59,992 nucleotides of DNA. It comes from Sphingomonas sp. Lineage in GTDB: Bacteria; Pseudomonadota; Alphaproteobacteria; Sphingomonadales; Sphingomonadaceae. Position 1 is the first letter of the stretch. The number at the start of each line of letters is the position of its first letter. Location: the NCBI RefSeq assembly GCF_025353885.1, contig NZ_JANXNX010000011.1:1-59992 (forward strand), in the 5' to 3' direction. The position numbers and the translations under genes were made by a program. Under the pieces are notes generated by a model. That model saw nothing but the letters and a program-made list of their open reading frames with translations. It searched no databases and had not been told where the DNA came from. Of the stretch, positions 52,160-59,992 are shown in pieces.

Positions 52160-52215
52160 CGATTTTCTGCCTCGGCTTGATTCCCGGGGCCGCGACCGGC
52201 AAGGCGTCCGGCACC

Positions 52216-53937
52216 ATGACCCATATCTTCGACAAATCCCGCCTCCCCAGCCGCCACGTGTCGGTTGGTCCCGAACGCGCGCCGCACCGGTCGTATTATT
52301 ACGCGATGGGCCTCGACGAGGAAGCCATATCCCGTCCGTTCGTTGGCATCGCCAGCGCCGGAAACGACAGCGCACCGTGCAACACGACCCTGAACGCGCA
52401 GGCCGACATCTGCCGTGGCGGCGTCGAAGCCGGTGGCGGTATGCCCCGGCGGTTCAACACGATAACGGTGACCGACGGCATCGCCATGGGCCATCAGGGC
52501 ATGAAATCTTCGCTGGTCAGCCGAGAGGTCATTGCCGACTCGGTCGAACTGTCGGTGCGCGGGCATTGTTATGACGCGCTGGTGACCTTTGCCGGGTGCG
52601 ACAAGTCGCTGCCCGGCATGATGATGGCAATGCTTCGCCTGAACGTGCCGAGCATCTTCGTCTATGGCGGGTCGATCCTGCCGGGCCGCTACCATGACCG
52701 TGACGTCACCGTGGTCGACGTCTTCGAAGCGGTCGGCAAATATGCCGCCGGATCATGCCCGCTCGCCGACCTGACCGAGCTAGAAAAGGTCGCGTGTCCC
52801 GGACACGGCGCCTGCGGAGGTCAGTTTACCGCGAACACGATGGCCTGCGTCGCCGAGGCCATCGGCCTGTCGCTTCCCAACAGCAACATGGTGCCCGCGC
52901 CCTTTACGACCCGCGACCAGATCGCCCATGCGGCGGGCGAACAGGTCATGGAATTGCTCGCGCGCAATATCCGCCCGCGCGACATCTGTACGCGTGAGGC
53001 TTTCATAAACGCCGCGCGCGTGGTCGCCGCGACCGGCGGGTCGACGAACGGAGCGCTTCACCTGCCCGCAATGGCGCATGAGGCGGGAATCGAGTTCGAC
53101 CTGTTCGATGTCGCCGAAGTGTTCAAGACGACCCCCTATATCGCCGACCTGAAGCCCGGTGGACGTTATGTTGCAAAGGACATGAACGAGGCGGGCGGCA
53201 TCTACATGGCGATGAAGACGCTACTGGCGGGCGGATTTCTCGACGGCAACTGCATGACCGTGACCGGACACACGCTGGGCGAGAATATCGACAATGTGAC
53301 GTGGAACCCCGACCAGAAGGTCATTTATGACGTCAGAACGCCACTCAGTCCGACCGGCGGTGTGGTTGGCCTGCGCGGATCGCTCGCGCCCGATGGCGCC
53401 ATCGTGAAGGTCGCGGGGATGCACCGCCTGCAATTCACCGGTCCGGCGCGCGTCTTCGATTGCGAGGAAGACTGTTTCGCCGCCGTCGAGGCCCGCCTGA
53501 TCAGGGAAGGCGAAGTCATCGTTATCCGCTACGAAGGACCAAAGGGCGGACCGGGGATGCGCGAAATGCTGTCCACCACGGCAGCGCTTTATGGTCTCGG
53601 CATGGGTGAATCGGTGGCGCTGATTACCGATGGTCGTTTTTCGGGCGGCACGCGCGGTTTTTGTATCGGCCATGTCGGTCCCGAAGCGGCAGACGGTGGC
53701 CCGATCGCACTGGTAGAGGACGGCGACATGATCGCCATCGATGCCGAGTTGGGCACGATCGACCTGCTGGTGGACAAGGCCGTGCTCGCCACGCGCAAGG
53801 ATGCCTGGCGACCCCGGGTCAACGACTATCAATCGGGTGCGCTCTGGCGTTATGCGCAAAACGTTGGTCCGGCCTGGCAGGGTGCCGTCACCCACCCAGG
53901 CGCAAAATCCGAACGTCATGTCTATGCGGATATCTAG
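52216..53937 (+). CDS. ilvD: Dihydroxy-acid dehydratase
   Basis: Iron-sulfur dehydratase of branched-chain amino-acid synthesis, 573 residues. Cluster cysteines lie in [27 protein letters not shown] and [16 protein letters not shown]; the C-terminal half has [19 protein letters not shown] and a Ser/Lys active-site region. The ATG at 52216 starts [15 protein letters not shown]. It lies 56 bases after ispE and overlaps the lipoprotein gene by 20 bases. Confidence 0.97.
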   Translation: MTHIFDKSRLPSRHVSVGPERAPHRSYYYAMGLDEEAISRPFVGIASAGNDSAPCNTTLNAQADICRGGVEAGGGMPRRFNTITVTDGIAMGHQGMKSSLVSREVIADSVELSVRGHCYDALVTFAGCDKSLPGMMMAMLRLNVPSIFVYGGSILPGRYHDRDVTVVDVFEAVGKYAAGSCPLADLTELEKVACPGHGACGGQFTANTMACVAEAIGLSLPNSNMVPAPFTTRDQIAHAAGEQVMELLARNIRPRDICTREAFINAARVVAATGGSTNGALHLPAMAHEAGIEFDLFDVAEVFKTTPYIADLKPGGRYVAKDMNEAGGIYMAMKTLLAGGFLDGNCMTVTGHTLGENIDNVTWNPDQKVIYDVRTPLSPTGGVVGLRGSLAPDGAIVKVAGMHRLQFTGPARVFDCEEDCFAAVEARLIREGEVIVIRYEGPKGGPGMREMLSTTAALYGLGMGESVALITDGRFSGGTRGFCIGHVGPEAADGGPIALVEDGDMIAIDAELGTIDLLVDKAVLATRKDAWRPRVNDYQSGALWRYAQNVGPAWQGAVTHPGAKSERHVYADI

Positions 53938-54253
53938 GGCCGCACTGCTCGTCCTGATGCTGGGCGGTTGCCATCGCACCGCGACCATCGATGTGCCCGA
54001 GGCTGACCGGATTGAATGCGCGATTGGCGGTGCTCCCGAATTCGCCCGCGACTGCGCCGTAGAGCACAGCGCCGACGCAACGCGCCTGATGTTGCGCCAC
54101 CCTAATGGCGGGTTCCGCCGTCTCGACGTTGCCAGCGACGGCACGCTCAGCGCCGCTGACGGGGCCGATGTGGCCAGTGGCCATCCGCTCGCCGACGGTC
54201 GCCTCGAAGTCTCGATAGGCAACGACCGCTATCGTCTCCCGGCGCGCAAGTAA
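53918..54253 (+). CDS. Small lipoprotein of unknown function
   Basis: 111 residues with a lipoprotein signal ([18 protein letters not shown], Cys18 in an LGGC lipobox). The mature part has two further cysteines ([15 protein letters not shown]) that could form a disulfide, and a short beta-rich domain ([23 protein letters not shown]). No domain recognised. An ATG at 53924 is an alternative start. It lies in an ilvD-lipoprotein-nnrDE run with one base before the next start. Confidence 0.75.
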   Translation: MSMRISRAALLVLMLGGCHRTATIDVPEADRIECAIGGAPEFARDCAVEHSADATRLMLRHPNGGFRRLDVASDGTLSAADGADVASGHPLADGRLEVSIGNDRYRLPARK

Positions 54254-54254
54254 C

Positions 54255-55595
54255 GTGCGACCGCTGTCCGGCCCGGTCCTGACCGCCGCCGAAATGCGCG
54301 CCGCCGAGAGCGCATCCGGGGTGCCCCTGCAGACGCTGATGAACAATGCCGGCTATGCGCTGGCGGAGGCGATCTGGCGGTTTTCGGGTGGCCAGAGCGT
54401 GCTGATCCTGTGCGGTCCGGGCAACAACGGAGGAGACGGCTATGTCGCGGCCCGCTTGTTGTCGGCCTGGGGGTTGGAAGTCGCTATTGCGGCCATCTGC
54501 CCTCCGCGCACCGAGCTGGCGATCGCGGCTCGCTCGATGTGGGATGGGCCGGTCGGCGCGCTCGATCATGCGCTGCCCGCACCGGTGCTGGTCGACGCAT
54601 TGTTCGGCACCGGCCTGACCCGGGCCCTGTCGCCCGAAGTCGCCGGATCGCTCCATCGACTGGCAAAATATGCCGGCTTCGTCATTGCCGTCGACCTGCC
54701 AAGTGGCGTCGGCACCGACGATGGCGGCGACTTCGGCGCGACCCGGGCCGATCTTACGTTGGCACTCGGGGCTGCCAAGCCTGCCCATCTGCTGCAAACG
54801 GGCGCATCTTTCTGCGGTCAGGTCCGCATTGCCGACATCGGAATCCCCTGTGTCAGCAAGGTCGATATCCTTGCTCGCCCCGACTTGCCCCCGCCCGGAG
54901 CGACCGATCATAAATATACGCGCGGCATGGTCGTCGTCGTCGGCGGGGCCATGCCAGGAGCCGCCGCCCTATCCGCGACAGCCGCCGCCCGCAGCGGGGC
55001 CGGTTACGTGGTCGGCATCGGCATTGGAGGTCAACTGCCCCACGCGATTGTTCGCCGCGGTCTCGATCAGCTCAGTGTCGCGCTGGAGGACAAACGGCTC
55101 GGCGCAATCGTAATCGGACCGGGCCTCGGCAACGACGCCAGCGGTGTCCTCGACCGTGCGCTGTCGTGCCCACATCCGCTGGTCCTCGACGGCGATGCGC
55201 TCGGCCCGGACCTGCCGCAGCGCGCCGCCCCCACCATCATGACCCCCCATGCCGGAGAATTTTTCCGTACGTTCGGCGTCATTGATGGCAGCAAGATCGC
55301 CCAGGCCCGCGCCGCCGCCAACCGGTCCGGCGCAACCATTGTGTTCAAGGGGGCCGACACCGTCATCGCCTCACCGGGCGGGCAGGCGACGCTTTGCCCC
55401 CCGGCCAGTGCCTGGCTGTCCACCGCTGGCACTGGCGACGTGCTTGCCGGGATCGCCGGTGCCATGCTCGCCCGCGGCCTTGCCCCGCACCAGGCCGCCT
55501 GCGCCGCCGTCTGGCTGCATGGCGAGGCTGCGCGCCGCGCCGGTCCCGCGTTGATCGCCGACGACTTGCTCGCGCAACTGCCCGCCTGCCTGTGA
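54255..55595 (+). CDS. nnrDE: Bifunctional NAD(P)HX epimerase/dehydratase
   Basis: Repairs hydrated NADH and NADPH, 446 residues from a GTG. N-terminal YjeF-N epimerase domain (LCGPGNNGGDGYVAARLL, AVDLPSGVGTD), C-terminal ADP-dependent dehydratase domain beginning near YTRGMVVVVGG, with TPHAGEFFR and the phosphate loop STAGTGDVLAGIAGAML. This is the usual bacterial fusion. The stop overlaps the next start as GTGA. Confidence 0.95.
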   Translation: MRPLSGPVLTAAEMRAAESASGVPLQTLMNNAGYALAEAIWRFSGGQSVLILCGPGNNGGDGYVAARLLSAWGLEVAIAAICPPRTELAIAARSMWDGPVGALDHALPAPVLVDALFGTGLTRALSPEVAGSLHRLAKYAGFVIAVDLPSGVGTDDGGDFGATRADLTLALGAAKPAHLLQTGASFCGQVRIADIGIPCVSKVDILARPDLPPPGATDHKYTRGMVVVVGGAMPGAAALSATAAARSGAGYVVGIGIGGQLPHAIVRRGLDQLSVALEDKRLGAIVIGPGLGNDASGVLDRALSCPHPLVLDGDALGPDLPQRAAPTIMTPHAGEFFRTFGVIDGSKIAQARAAANRSGATIVFKGADTVIASPGGQATLCPPASAWLSTAGTGDVLAGIAGAMLARGLAPHQAACAAVWLHGEAARRAGPALIADDLLAQLPACL

Positions 55596-56761
55596 GCATC
55601 ATCGTCCGGATCGCAGCACGGGGGGAGGGCGTTACCGCCGACGGCCAGCATGCGCCGTTCGCCGTCCCCGGCGATGTCGTCGGGGCGGGCGGGACCATCG
55701 TCGCAGGGCCGCATCATCAGGCCCCGCCGTGTCGGCACTTTCCACACTGCGGCGGCTGCCAGTTGCAACACGCCGACGATGCAACCTATGCCGACTATCT
55801 GCGCGACCGAATCACGCATGCGCTTCAGACGCAGGGACTGGCGATTCCTGAGATGCGCGCCGTTCATCTCTCCCCACCGCGCGCGCGCCGCCGTGCGACC
55901 TTCCAAGCCGAACGGCGTGGGCGCAGCGTCATCATCGGCTTCAACGAAGCCTCCAGCCACCGCATCGTCGACCTGCGCGAATGCCATGTCGTGCTGCCCG
56001 AATTGTTCGCGCTCGTCGCCCCGCTTCGCACGCTGCTCGGCAAAATCATGGCCGACAAGGCCCGCGCCAAAGTGTCGATGACGCGCGCCGACCAGGGCGT
56101 GGATCTGTTGATCGAAGGAGTTACGGTCGAGGGCCTCGAAGCCGTCGAAGCCTTGACCGACTTTGGCCGCGCCCGGAAACTGGCCCGCCTGTCCATCGAC
56201 GAGGGCTATGGCCCGTCACCGCGTTATATCCCCGGTGATGTCACAATCACGCTCGGGGGCGTTCCCGTTGGCTTGCCCGATGGCGCGTTCCTGCAGGCGA
56301 CAGCCGATGGCGAGGCCGCACTCGTTGCCGCCGTTCGCGAAATCATTGGACCAGCGACCGTCACCGCCGACCTGTTTAGCGGGCTCGGCACGTTCGCACT
56401 GTCGCTGTCCGGAGCGGTCCATGCCGTGGAGGGCGCCCGCGACGCCATTCTCGCACTCGCCGCCACCCGCCGCGTGACCGTTGAACACCGCGACCTGTTC
56501 CGCCGTCCGCTCGACGTATCCGAACTGGCCCGGTTCGAGGCTGTGGTCCTGGATCCGCCGCGAGCAGGCGCGCGCGAGCAGGTCGTCAGCCTGGCGACAT
56601 CGGCCGTGCCACACATCGCCTATGTCTCCTGCAACCCGTCCAGCTTCGCCCGCGACGCCGCCGTTCTGATCGCGGGGGGTTATGAGCTCGAATGGATCCT
56701 GCCTGTCGGGCAGTTTCGCTGGTCGACTCACGTCGAGCTGGCGGCGTCGTTCAGGCGGTAA
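55592..56761 (+). CDS. TrmA/RlmD-like RNA uridine 5-methyltransferase
   Basis: 389 residues from a GTG in a GTGA overlap with nnrDE. An N-terminal TRAM-like region is short; then a cysteine cluster CRHFPHCGGCQLQH typical of 4Fe-4S RlmD-type enzymes; then the SAM-dependent core (LFSGLGTFALSL, VVLDPPRAGAREQV) and the catalytic cysteine in YVSCNPSSFARD. Target base is probably a 23S rRNA uridine, by family analogy only. Confidence 0.9.
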   Translation: MSIIVRIAARGEGVTADGQHAPFAVPGDVVGAGGTIVAGPHHQAPPCRHFPHCGGCQLQHADDATYADYLRDRITHALQTQGLAIPEMRAVHLSPPRARRRATFQAERRGRSVIIGFNEASSHRIVDLRECHVVLPELFALVAPLRTLLGKIMADKARAKVSMTRADQGVDLLIEGVTVEGLEAVEALTDFGRARKLARLSIDEGYGPSPRYIPGDVTITLGGVPVGLPDGAFLQATADGEAALVAAVREIIGPATVTADLFSGLGTFALSLSGAVHAVEGARDAILALAATRRVTVEHRDLFRRPLDVSELARFEAVVLDPPRAGAREQVVSLATSAVPHIAYVSCNPSSFARDAAVLIAGGYELEWILPVGQFRWSTHVELAASFRR

Positions 56762-56770
56762 AATCCCGTC

Positions 56771-57823
56771 TCAATCGAAAATAGCGCCCCATTTGCGCTT
56801 CACCCGGTTTTTCCACGCGCCACGGTGGTAGGCATCCGACGCTAGCAGCGGCATCACCGATCCGGCTTCGGCAAAGACCATCTGCTCGATCCCGGTGTTG
56901 ACCTTGCCCCAGCTTGCGGCTTCCTGAAGCGTGGACGACGAACACGCGCCATCGCGAACGTCGGCGACGGTGATCTGGACTGCATATTTATGCACCGCGA
57001 CGTCGTCATGACCCAGGATTTCGGCACAAACTACCGTATCCTGCACAAAGTTCTTGGGAACGCCGCCACCGATCATCAGCAAGCCCGTGGTCCCCGCCTT
57101 CACCTTGATGTCGGTCAGTTCGCGGAAATCGGCGATGGCATCGAGGACCATGTACGGCTTGCCCTCTTTCGCGCGGTCGACCTGATGCTTGACCAGGCCG
57201 AAGCCTGCGGAGGAATCCACGAATGCCGGGCAAAAGATCGGCACGTCATGCTCATAAGCCAGCTTGACCAGACTGTTGTCCTTCTTGCCATGCTCGCTCA
57301 GATACTTGCCCATCTCACGAATGAACGCGCGGCTCGAATAGGGCTTGGCTTCAAGCGAATTGGCGATCTCGAGGATCGTGTGATCACAATCCTGCAACTG
57401 CTCTTCGTCGATATAGGTGTCGTAGATCCGGTCGATCAGCAGCGAACGCAGCGTGTCGTCGTCTGGAACATCGAGTGCCTGGTAATGCTTGTGGCCAAGA
57501 CCCTCAAAGAAATCCATGTCGACGATGGTCGCGCCCGTCGCCACGACGCCGTCGATCATGTTCGACCGCAGCAATTCGGCATACAGGTCCATGCAACCGC
57601 CCGCGCTGGTCGAACCAGCGATGACCAGGAAGATCGTGCAATCGGGATCTTCGAGCATCTGGTTATAGATGTTCGTGGCGCGCGCCAGATCGCGGCTCGT
57701 GAAGCTCATCTTGGCCATCGCATCGACGATCGGTCGCGCATCGAAGCTGGTGATGTCGATATGCTCGACCTTGGTCGACAACAGCTCGGCCTTGCGCTGG
57801 GCGTTGATTTGGGGCGTTGTCAT
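56771..57823 (-). CDS. Deoxyhypusine-synthase-like polyamine enzyme
   Basis: 350 residues of the deoxyhypusine synthase fold. The lysine that forms the aminobutyl imine in human DHS is conserved as Lys307 in EAASWGKVN, and the NAD-binding region has AGSTSAGGCMDLY and GGGVPKNFV. Bacteria have no eIF5A, so the acceptor must be a small amine. The gene follows an ornithine decarboxylase, so putrescine to sym-homospermidine is the most economical reaction; a guanidino-polyamine product from agmatine is an alternative known for some bacterial homologues. AGGAG lies 7 bases before the ATG. Confidence 0.85.
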   Translation of the reverse strand: MTTPQINAQRKAELLSTKVEHIDITSFDARPIVDAMAKMSFTSRDLARATNIYNQMLEDPDCTIFLVIAGSTSAGGCMDLYAELLRSNMIDGVVATGATIVDMDFFEGLGHKHYQALDVPDDDTLRSLLIDRIYDTYIDEEQLQDCDHTILEIANSLEAKPYSSRAFIREMGKYLSEHGKKDNSLVKLAYEHDVPIFCPAFVDSSAGFGLVKHQVDRAKEGKPYMVLDAIADFRELTDIKVKAGTTGLLMIGGGVPKNFVQDTVVCAEILGHDDVAVHKYAVQITVADVRDGACSSSTLQEAASWGKVNTGIEQMVFAEAGSVMPLLASDAYHRGAWKNRVKRKWGAIFD

Positions 57824-57907
57824 TGAATAACTCCTGATCCCCGATCACAAGTGCGAACGAGGCTGATTTGAGATGAAACTTAACTGTGACAGGTTCGCGA
57901 CGGTCGC

Positions 57908-57942
57908 ATTGCCCCTCTCGTGCACGACACGAAAGGGGCAAT
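57908..57942. terminator. Hairpin between decarboxylase and DHS-like genes
   Basis: ATTGCCCCT and AGGGGCAAT pair across 17 bases, which can extend with CGTG/CACG inside. It begins 2 bases after the decarboxylase stop. The T-rich flank is on the plus side, so for the minus-strand genes it may be a processing or partial stop signal rather than a full terminator. Confidence 0.45.
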
Positions 57943-57944
57943 TT

Positions 57945-59129
57945 CTATAGCTTGACGACGTTCGAAGCGATGCGCCGATGGTCCTCGACATACAGTGAGA
58001 CCATCGGCTCATCGGCGACTTCGATTGTGTCCCCCGAACCGAACCCGTTGAACCCGGTCCGCATCGCGCAACCATAGGCGCCCAGCATCCCGATTTCGAT
58101 ATAATCGCCGGCCTTCATGTCGGCGGGCAGCATGAACGGCCCCTTCATGAAGTCGGCATCGTCGCACGTCGGGCCGTAAAAGCTGAACGCCATGTCGCGC
58201 GCATTCGAATCGGATTCCCGCAGCAGTTCGACCGGAAAACGCCACGCGATATGCGCCGCATCGAACAACGCGCCATAGGCTCCGTCGTTGATGTACAACT
58301 CGTCACCGCGCCGCTTTTCCACGCGAACGATCAGCGACGAATATTCGGCGGCCAATGCGCGGCCGGGCTCGCACCACAGTTCAGATGAGTAGCTGACGGG
58401 CAGATCCTCGAAACACTTGTGGATGACGTCGAAGAATATCTCGAGCGGTGGCGGCTCCATCCCCGGATAGGACGACGGAAAGCCGCCTCCGACATCGACG
58501 ACGTCGACGGTAACGGCCGCATCCACGATGGCCGACCGAACCCGCTCCATCGCGCTCGAATAGGCGGCAGGAGACATGGCCTGGCTCCCGACGTGGAAGC
58601 AGATGCCCAGGGCATCGGCCACCTGGCGGGTCGCGATCAGCAATTCGCGCAATTCCCCCGGTTCGGCACCGAACTTCGACGCCAGGCTGAGCTTGGAATG
58701 TTCGGACGACACCCGGATGCGGACACACAGGGTCAGGTCCGTCGCGCCCTTGGTGGCGCGGACGATCTTTCCCAGCTCTTCCAGAGTATCGAGCGAGAAT
58801 GTGCGAACACCGTGCGTATGATACGCTTCGGCGATAGCTTCCTCGGCCTTGACCGGGTGCATGAAGCACAATGTCGCATCTGGAACCGTGTTTGCCACCA
58901 GTCGCACTTCCGCGATGGAGGCCACGTCGAACTGCGTGATGCCGCTGTCGTACAACAGCGTCAGCAGGTCGGGCGAGGGATTCGCTTTCACGGCATACAT
59001 CGTGCGCCCCGGAAACTTCTCGACAAAGAAGCGGGCGGCACGACGTGCTGCGTGTGAGCGGGTAAGCGTAACCGGCGAAACCGGCAGAAGGGTGGTCGCT
59101 AACCCCAGCGCAGTAGGATGCTTGTGCAA
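57945..59129 (-). CDS. Ornithine (or lysine/ornithine) decarboxylase, eukaryotic-type fold
   Basis: PLP-dependent group IV decarboxylase, 394 residues from a TTG at 59129. Lys48 in YAVKANPSPD binds PLP; CFHVGSQAMSP, VDVGGGFPSSYPG, WCEPGRALAAEYSS and the catalytic Cys region YGPTCDDADF are intact. TTG 59129 is favoured because GGAGG lies 9 bases upstream; a TTG at 59159 would place that site inside the gene. It yields putrescine for the DHS-like gene downstream. Ornithine is the likely substrate; lysine cannot be excluded. Confidence 0.92.
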   Translation of the reverse strand: MHKHPTALGLATTLLPVSPVTLTRSHAARRAARFFVEKFPGRTMYAVKANPSPDLLTLLYDSGITQFDVASIAEVRLVANTVPDATLCFMHPVKAEEAIAEAYHTHGVRTFSLDTLEELGKIVRATKGATDLTLCVRIRVSSEHSKLSLASKFGAEPGELRELLIATRQVADALGICFHVGSQAMSPAAYSSAMERVRSAIVDAAVTVDVVDVGGGFPSSYPGMEPPPLEIFFDVIHKCFEDLPVSYSSELWCEPGRALAAEYSSLIVRVEKRRGDELYINDGAYGALFDAAHIAWRFPVELLRESDSNARDMAFSFYGPTCDDADFMKGPFMLPADMKAGDYIEIGMLGAYGCAMRTGFNGFGSGDTIEVADEPMVSLYVEDHRRIASNVVKL

Positions 59130-59162
59130 TTCAAGGGACCTCCAAATGTCGTTAGACAATGA

Positions 59163-59195
59163 CTAAAAAGCTGCCTTGCGGTTTGGAAGTCCCAT
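59163..59195 (-). other. Leader reading frame of 10 codons inside the attenuator hairpin
   Basis: ATG at 59195 to TAG at 59163, encoding MGLPNRKAAF. It lies wholly within the leader hairpin and stops in the U tract. No Shine-Dalgarno sequence is seen, so translation would need a near-leaderless start. Confidence 0.35.
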
Positions 59196-59203
59196 GGGGC
59201 AGC
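59165..59203 (-). promoter_or_regulatory. Terminator-like hairpin in the decarboxylase leader
   Basis: On the minus strand GCTGCC (59203-59198) pairs with GGCAGC (59175-59170), followed at once by TTTTT (59169-59165). It lies about 40 bases ahead of the decarboxylase start and just before its GGAGG. This is the shape of an intrinsic terminator or of a leader element such as the alphaproteobacterial speF motif. Confidence 0.55.
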
Positions 59204-59212
59204 GGGAAGGGC

Positions 59213-59241
59213 GATATATGGTCCAGTGAGATTGATGTAAA
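59213..59241 (-). promoter_or_regulatory. Candidate sigma70 promoter of the decarboxylase
   Basis: On the minus strand TTTACA (59241-59236), a 17-base spacer and TATATC (59218-59213). The predicted start near 59206 places the leader hairpin at the very 5' end of the mRNA. Confidence 0.5.
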
Positions 59242-59375
59242 GTGAATGATTCAGGAAATGTTTCTGATTTAAGACAGGGCAAAACAAGCGTGGCAAAACC
59301 GATACTTACCGAAAATATCTGGAATGAACGTGCAGAATACTCCGCCGTTCCATCGCATGTCAGTGCCACATATTT

Positions 59376-59546
59376 ATGACGGTCGGTGCCGGACCATGGT
59401 TCGTTGCCATTGCGATGGTCGCTGTCTTCGCCCTCTTATGGGGCGGAGGGCGGCTGATCCGTGGGCGCACGGACCGTGACAAGGGGTGGCTGATGATCAT
59501 CGCCGCAGCGGTACTGCTGGGAAATGTTGTTGTGATGACGATTTAA
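59376..59546 (+). CDS. Small two-helix membrane protein, 56 residues
   Basis: ATG at 59376, TAA at 59544. Two hydrophobic helices, GPWFVAIAMVAVFALLWGGG and LMIIAAAVLLGNVVVMTI, flank a positively charged loop (RLIRGRTDRDKG), so the loop is expected in the cytoplasm. No strong Shine-Dalgarno sequence is visible. It is divergent from the decarboxylase and followed by a REP pair. Function unknown; it looks like a genuine short gene by codon pattern. Confidence 0.6.
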   Translation: MTVGAGPWFVAIAMVAVFALLWGGGRLIRGRTDRDKGWLMIIAAAVLLGNVVVMTI

Positions 59547-59576
59547 CCCGTGACGCCGGGGCAGTTACCAATAACC

Positions 59577-59669
59577 GTCACGCCGGCGCAGGCCGGGGCC
59601 TATCCGGCTGTCGGTTCAGGCGCATATCATGCTGAAAGCCGTATAGGCCCCGGCCTTCGCCGGGGTGAC
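59577..59669. repeat. Paired inverted REP elements
   Basis: Arms of about 27 bases at 59577-59603 and 59643-59669, inverted and matching at about 25 positions. Sequence and spacing are the same as the 19100-19192 pair. It separates the 56-residue gene from the convergent hydrolase. Confidence 0.85.
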
Positions 59670-59698
59670 GACAGGTTTCGGCTTATCAACAGGTCAGA

Positions 59699-59992
59699 TC
59701 AACGAATCGGCGAATCCGGCGACAGGCGCATATCCAGATACTTATCCACAGACCCCATCAGTTCGGGCAACTCGTTCTGGAACAGATGGTTTGCACCCTT
59801 GATCTCGTCATGGTGGATCGTGATGTGCTTCTGCGTGCGCAATTTATCCACAAGCTTCTGCACAGCGCCCGGTGTCACGACCTCATCCCCGGTCCCCTGA
59901 ATGATGATTCCGGATGAAGGACAGGGCGCAAGGAACGTAAAATCATACATATTTGCCGGCGGCGCGATCGAGATGAAGCCCTTGATCTCGGG
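59699..59992 (-). CDS. Alpha/beta hydrolase, C-terminal part (runs off the window)
   Basis: 97 codons are visible and the frame is open to the window edge. KGFISIAPPANMYDF, then GTGDEVVTP with the probable catalytic Asp, then GANHLFQNELPEL with the catalytic His. This is the last third of a small alpha/beta hydrolase (COG2945-like). The nucleophile lies outside the window. No substrate can be named. Confidence 0.8.
   Translation of the reverse strand, partial: PEIKGFISIAPPANMYDFTFLAPCPSSGIIIQGTGDEVVTPGAVQKLVDKLRTQKHITIHHDEIKGANHLFQNELPELMGSVDKYLDMRLSPDSPIR

Noticed and set aside
59163-59369. 68-codon minus-strand frame in the decarboxylase leader
   Set aside because: It spans the likely promoter; only its last 10 codons would lie on the mRNA, and those are reported as the leader frame.

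Overview
The window is about 60 kb of GC-rich alphaproteobacterial chromosome, most probably from a sphingomonad (Sphingomonas sensu lato). Supporting signs are the XrtA (exosortase A) gene order, the rsmA-pdxA-surA-lptD order, the chvI-chvG-hprK-rapZ-EIIA-HPr run divergent from pckA, HdaA, a glucose-independent phosphorelay without sugar permeases, and a deoxyhypusine-synthase-like gene beside an ornithine decarboxylase. I see no prophage, insertion sequence, CRISPR array, rRNA or tRNA. This is core chromosome with very short gaps, many 4-base start/stop overlaps and frequent non-ATG starts.

Layout: 1-3.5 kb, end of the XrtA exopolysaccharide/protein-sorting locus (glycosyltransferase end, exosortase A with EpsI domain, XrtA amidotransferase). 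3.5-8 kb, truA and fmt on the minus strand, then recR, def and rmuC on the plus strand, and a small unlisted 58-residue gene. 8.1-15.5 kb, an RNA methyltransferase, HPr, EIIA, RapZ, short HPr kinase and ChvG/ChvI, all minus, divergent from pckA and a DUF937-like gene. 15.5-20.9 kb, NfeD/SPFH pair, PAS protein, guaB, an RsmB-like methyltransferase and a TPR protein. 20.9-26.5 kb, rsmA, pdxA, surA and lptD (outer-membrane biogenesis and rRNA modification). 26.6-30.3 kb, pepA, ndk, purN and purM. 30.4-35.9 kb, DUF2066 protein, hdaA, ppk1 and ppx. 35.9-43.1 kb, rnd, aspS, glutathione peroxidase, a small protein and dnaE. 43.1-48 kb, GST, radical SAM protein, moaB, lytic transglycosylase and a degenerate uracil-DNA-glycosylase-like protein. 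48.1-56.8 kb, ETF-quinone oxidoreductase, TPR protein, ispE, ilvD, a lipoprotein, nnrDE and a TrmA/RlmD-like methyltransferase. 56.8-59.2 kb, a polyamine pair (DHS-like gene and ornithine decarboxylase) with a structured leader. The end holds a small membrane protein, a REP pair and a truncated alpha/beta hydrolase.

Most interesting points: (i) the leader of the ornithine decarboxylase carries a sigma70-like promoter, a terminator-like hairpin with a U tract and a 10-codon reading frame inside that hairpin, which looks like an attenuator; (ii) the decarboxylase is paired with a deoxyhypusine synthase homologue although bacteria lack eIF5A, which suggests a polyamine-forming enzyme such as homospermidine synthase; (iii) two GTTC-N7-GTTC LexA-type boxes lie in front of rmuC and a radical SAM gene; (iv) ispE appears to start at CTG within a CTGA overlap; (v) a 58-residue gene with a strong Shine-Dalgarno sequence and its own terminator follows rmuC; (vi) REP-type palindromes occur at three places. 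Functions rest on motifs and gene order read by eye; no database search was run.
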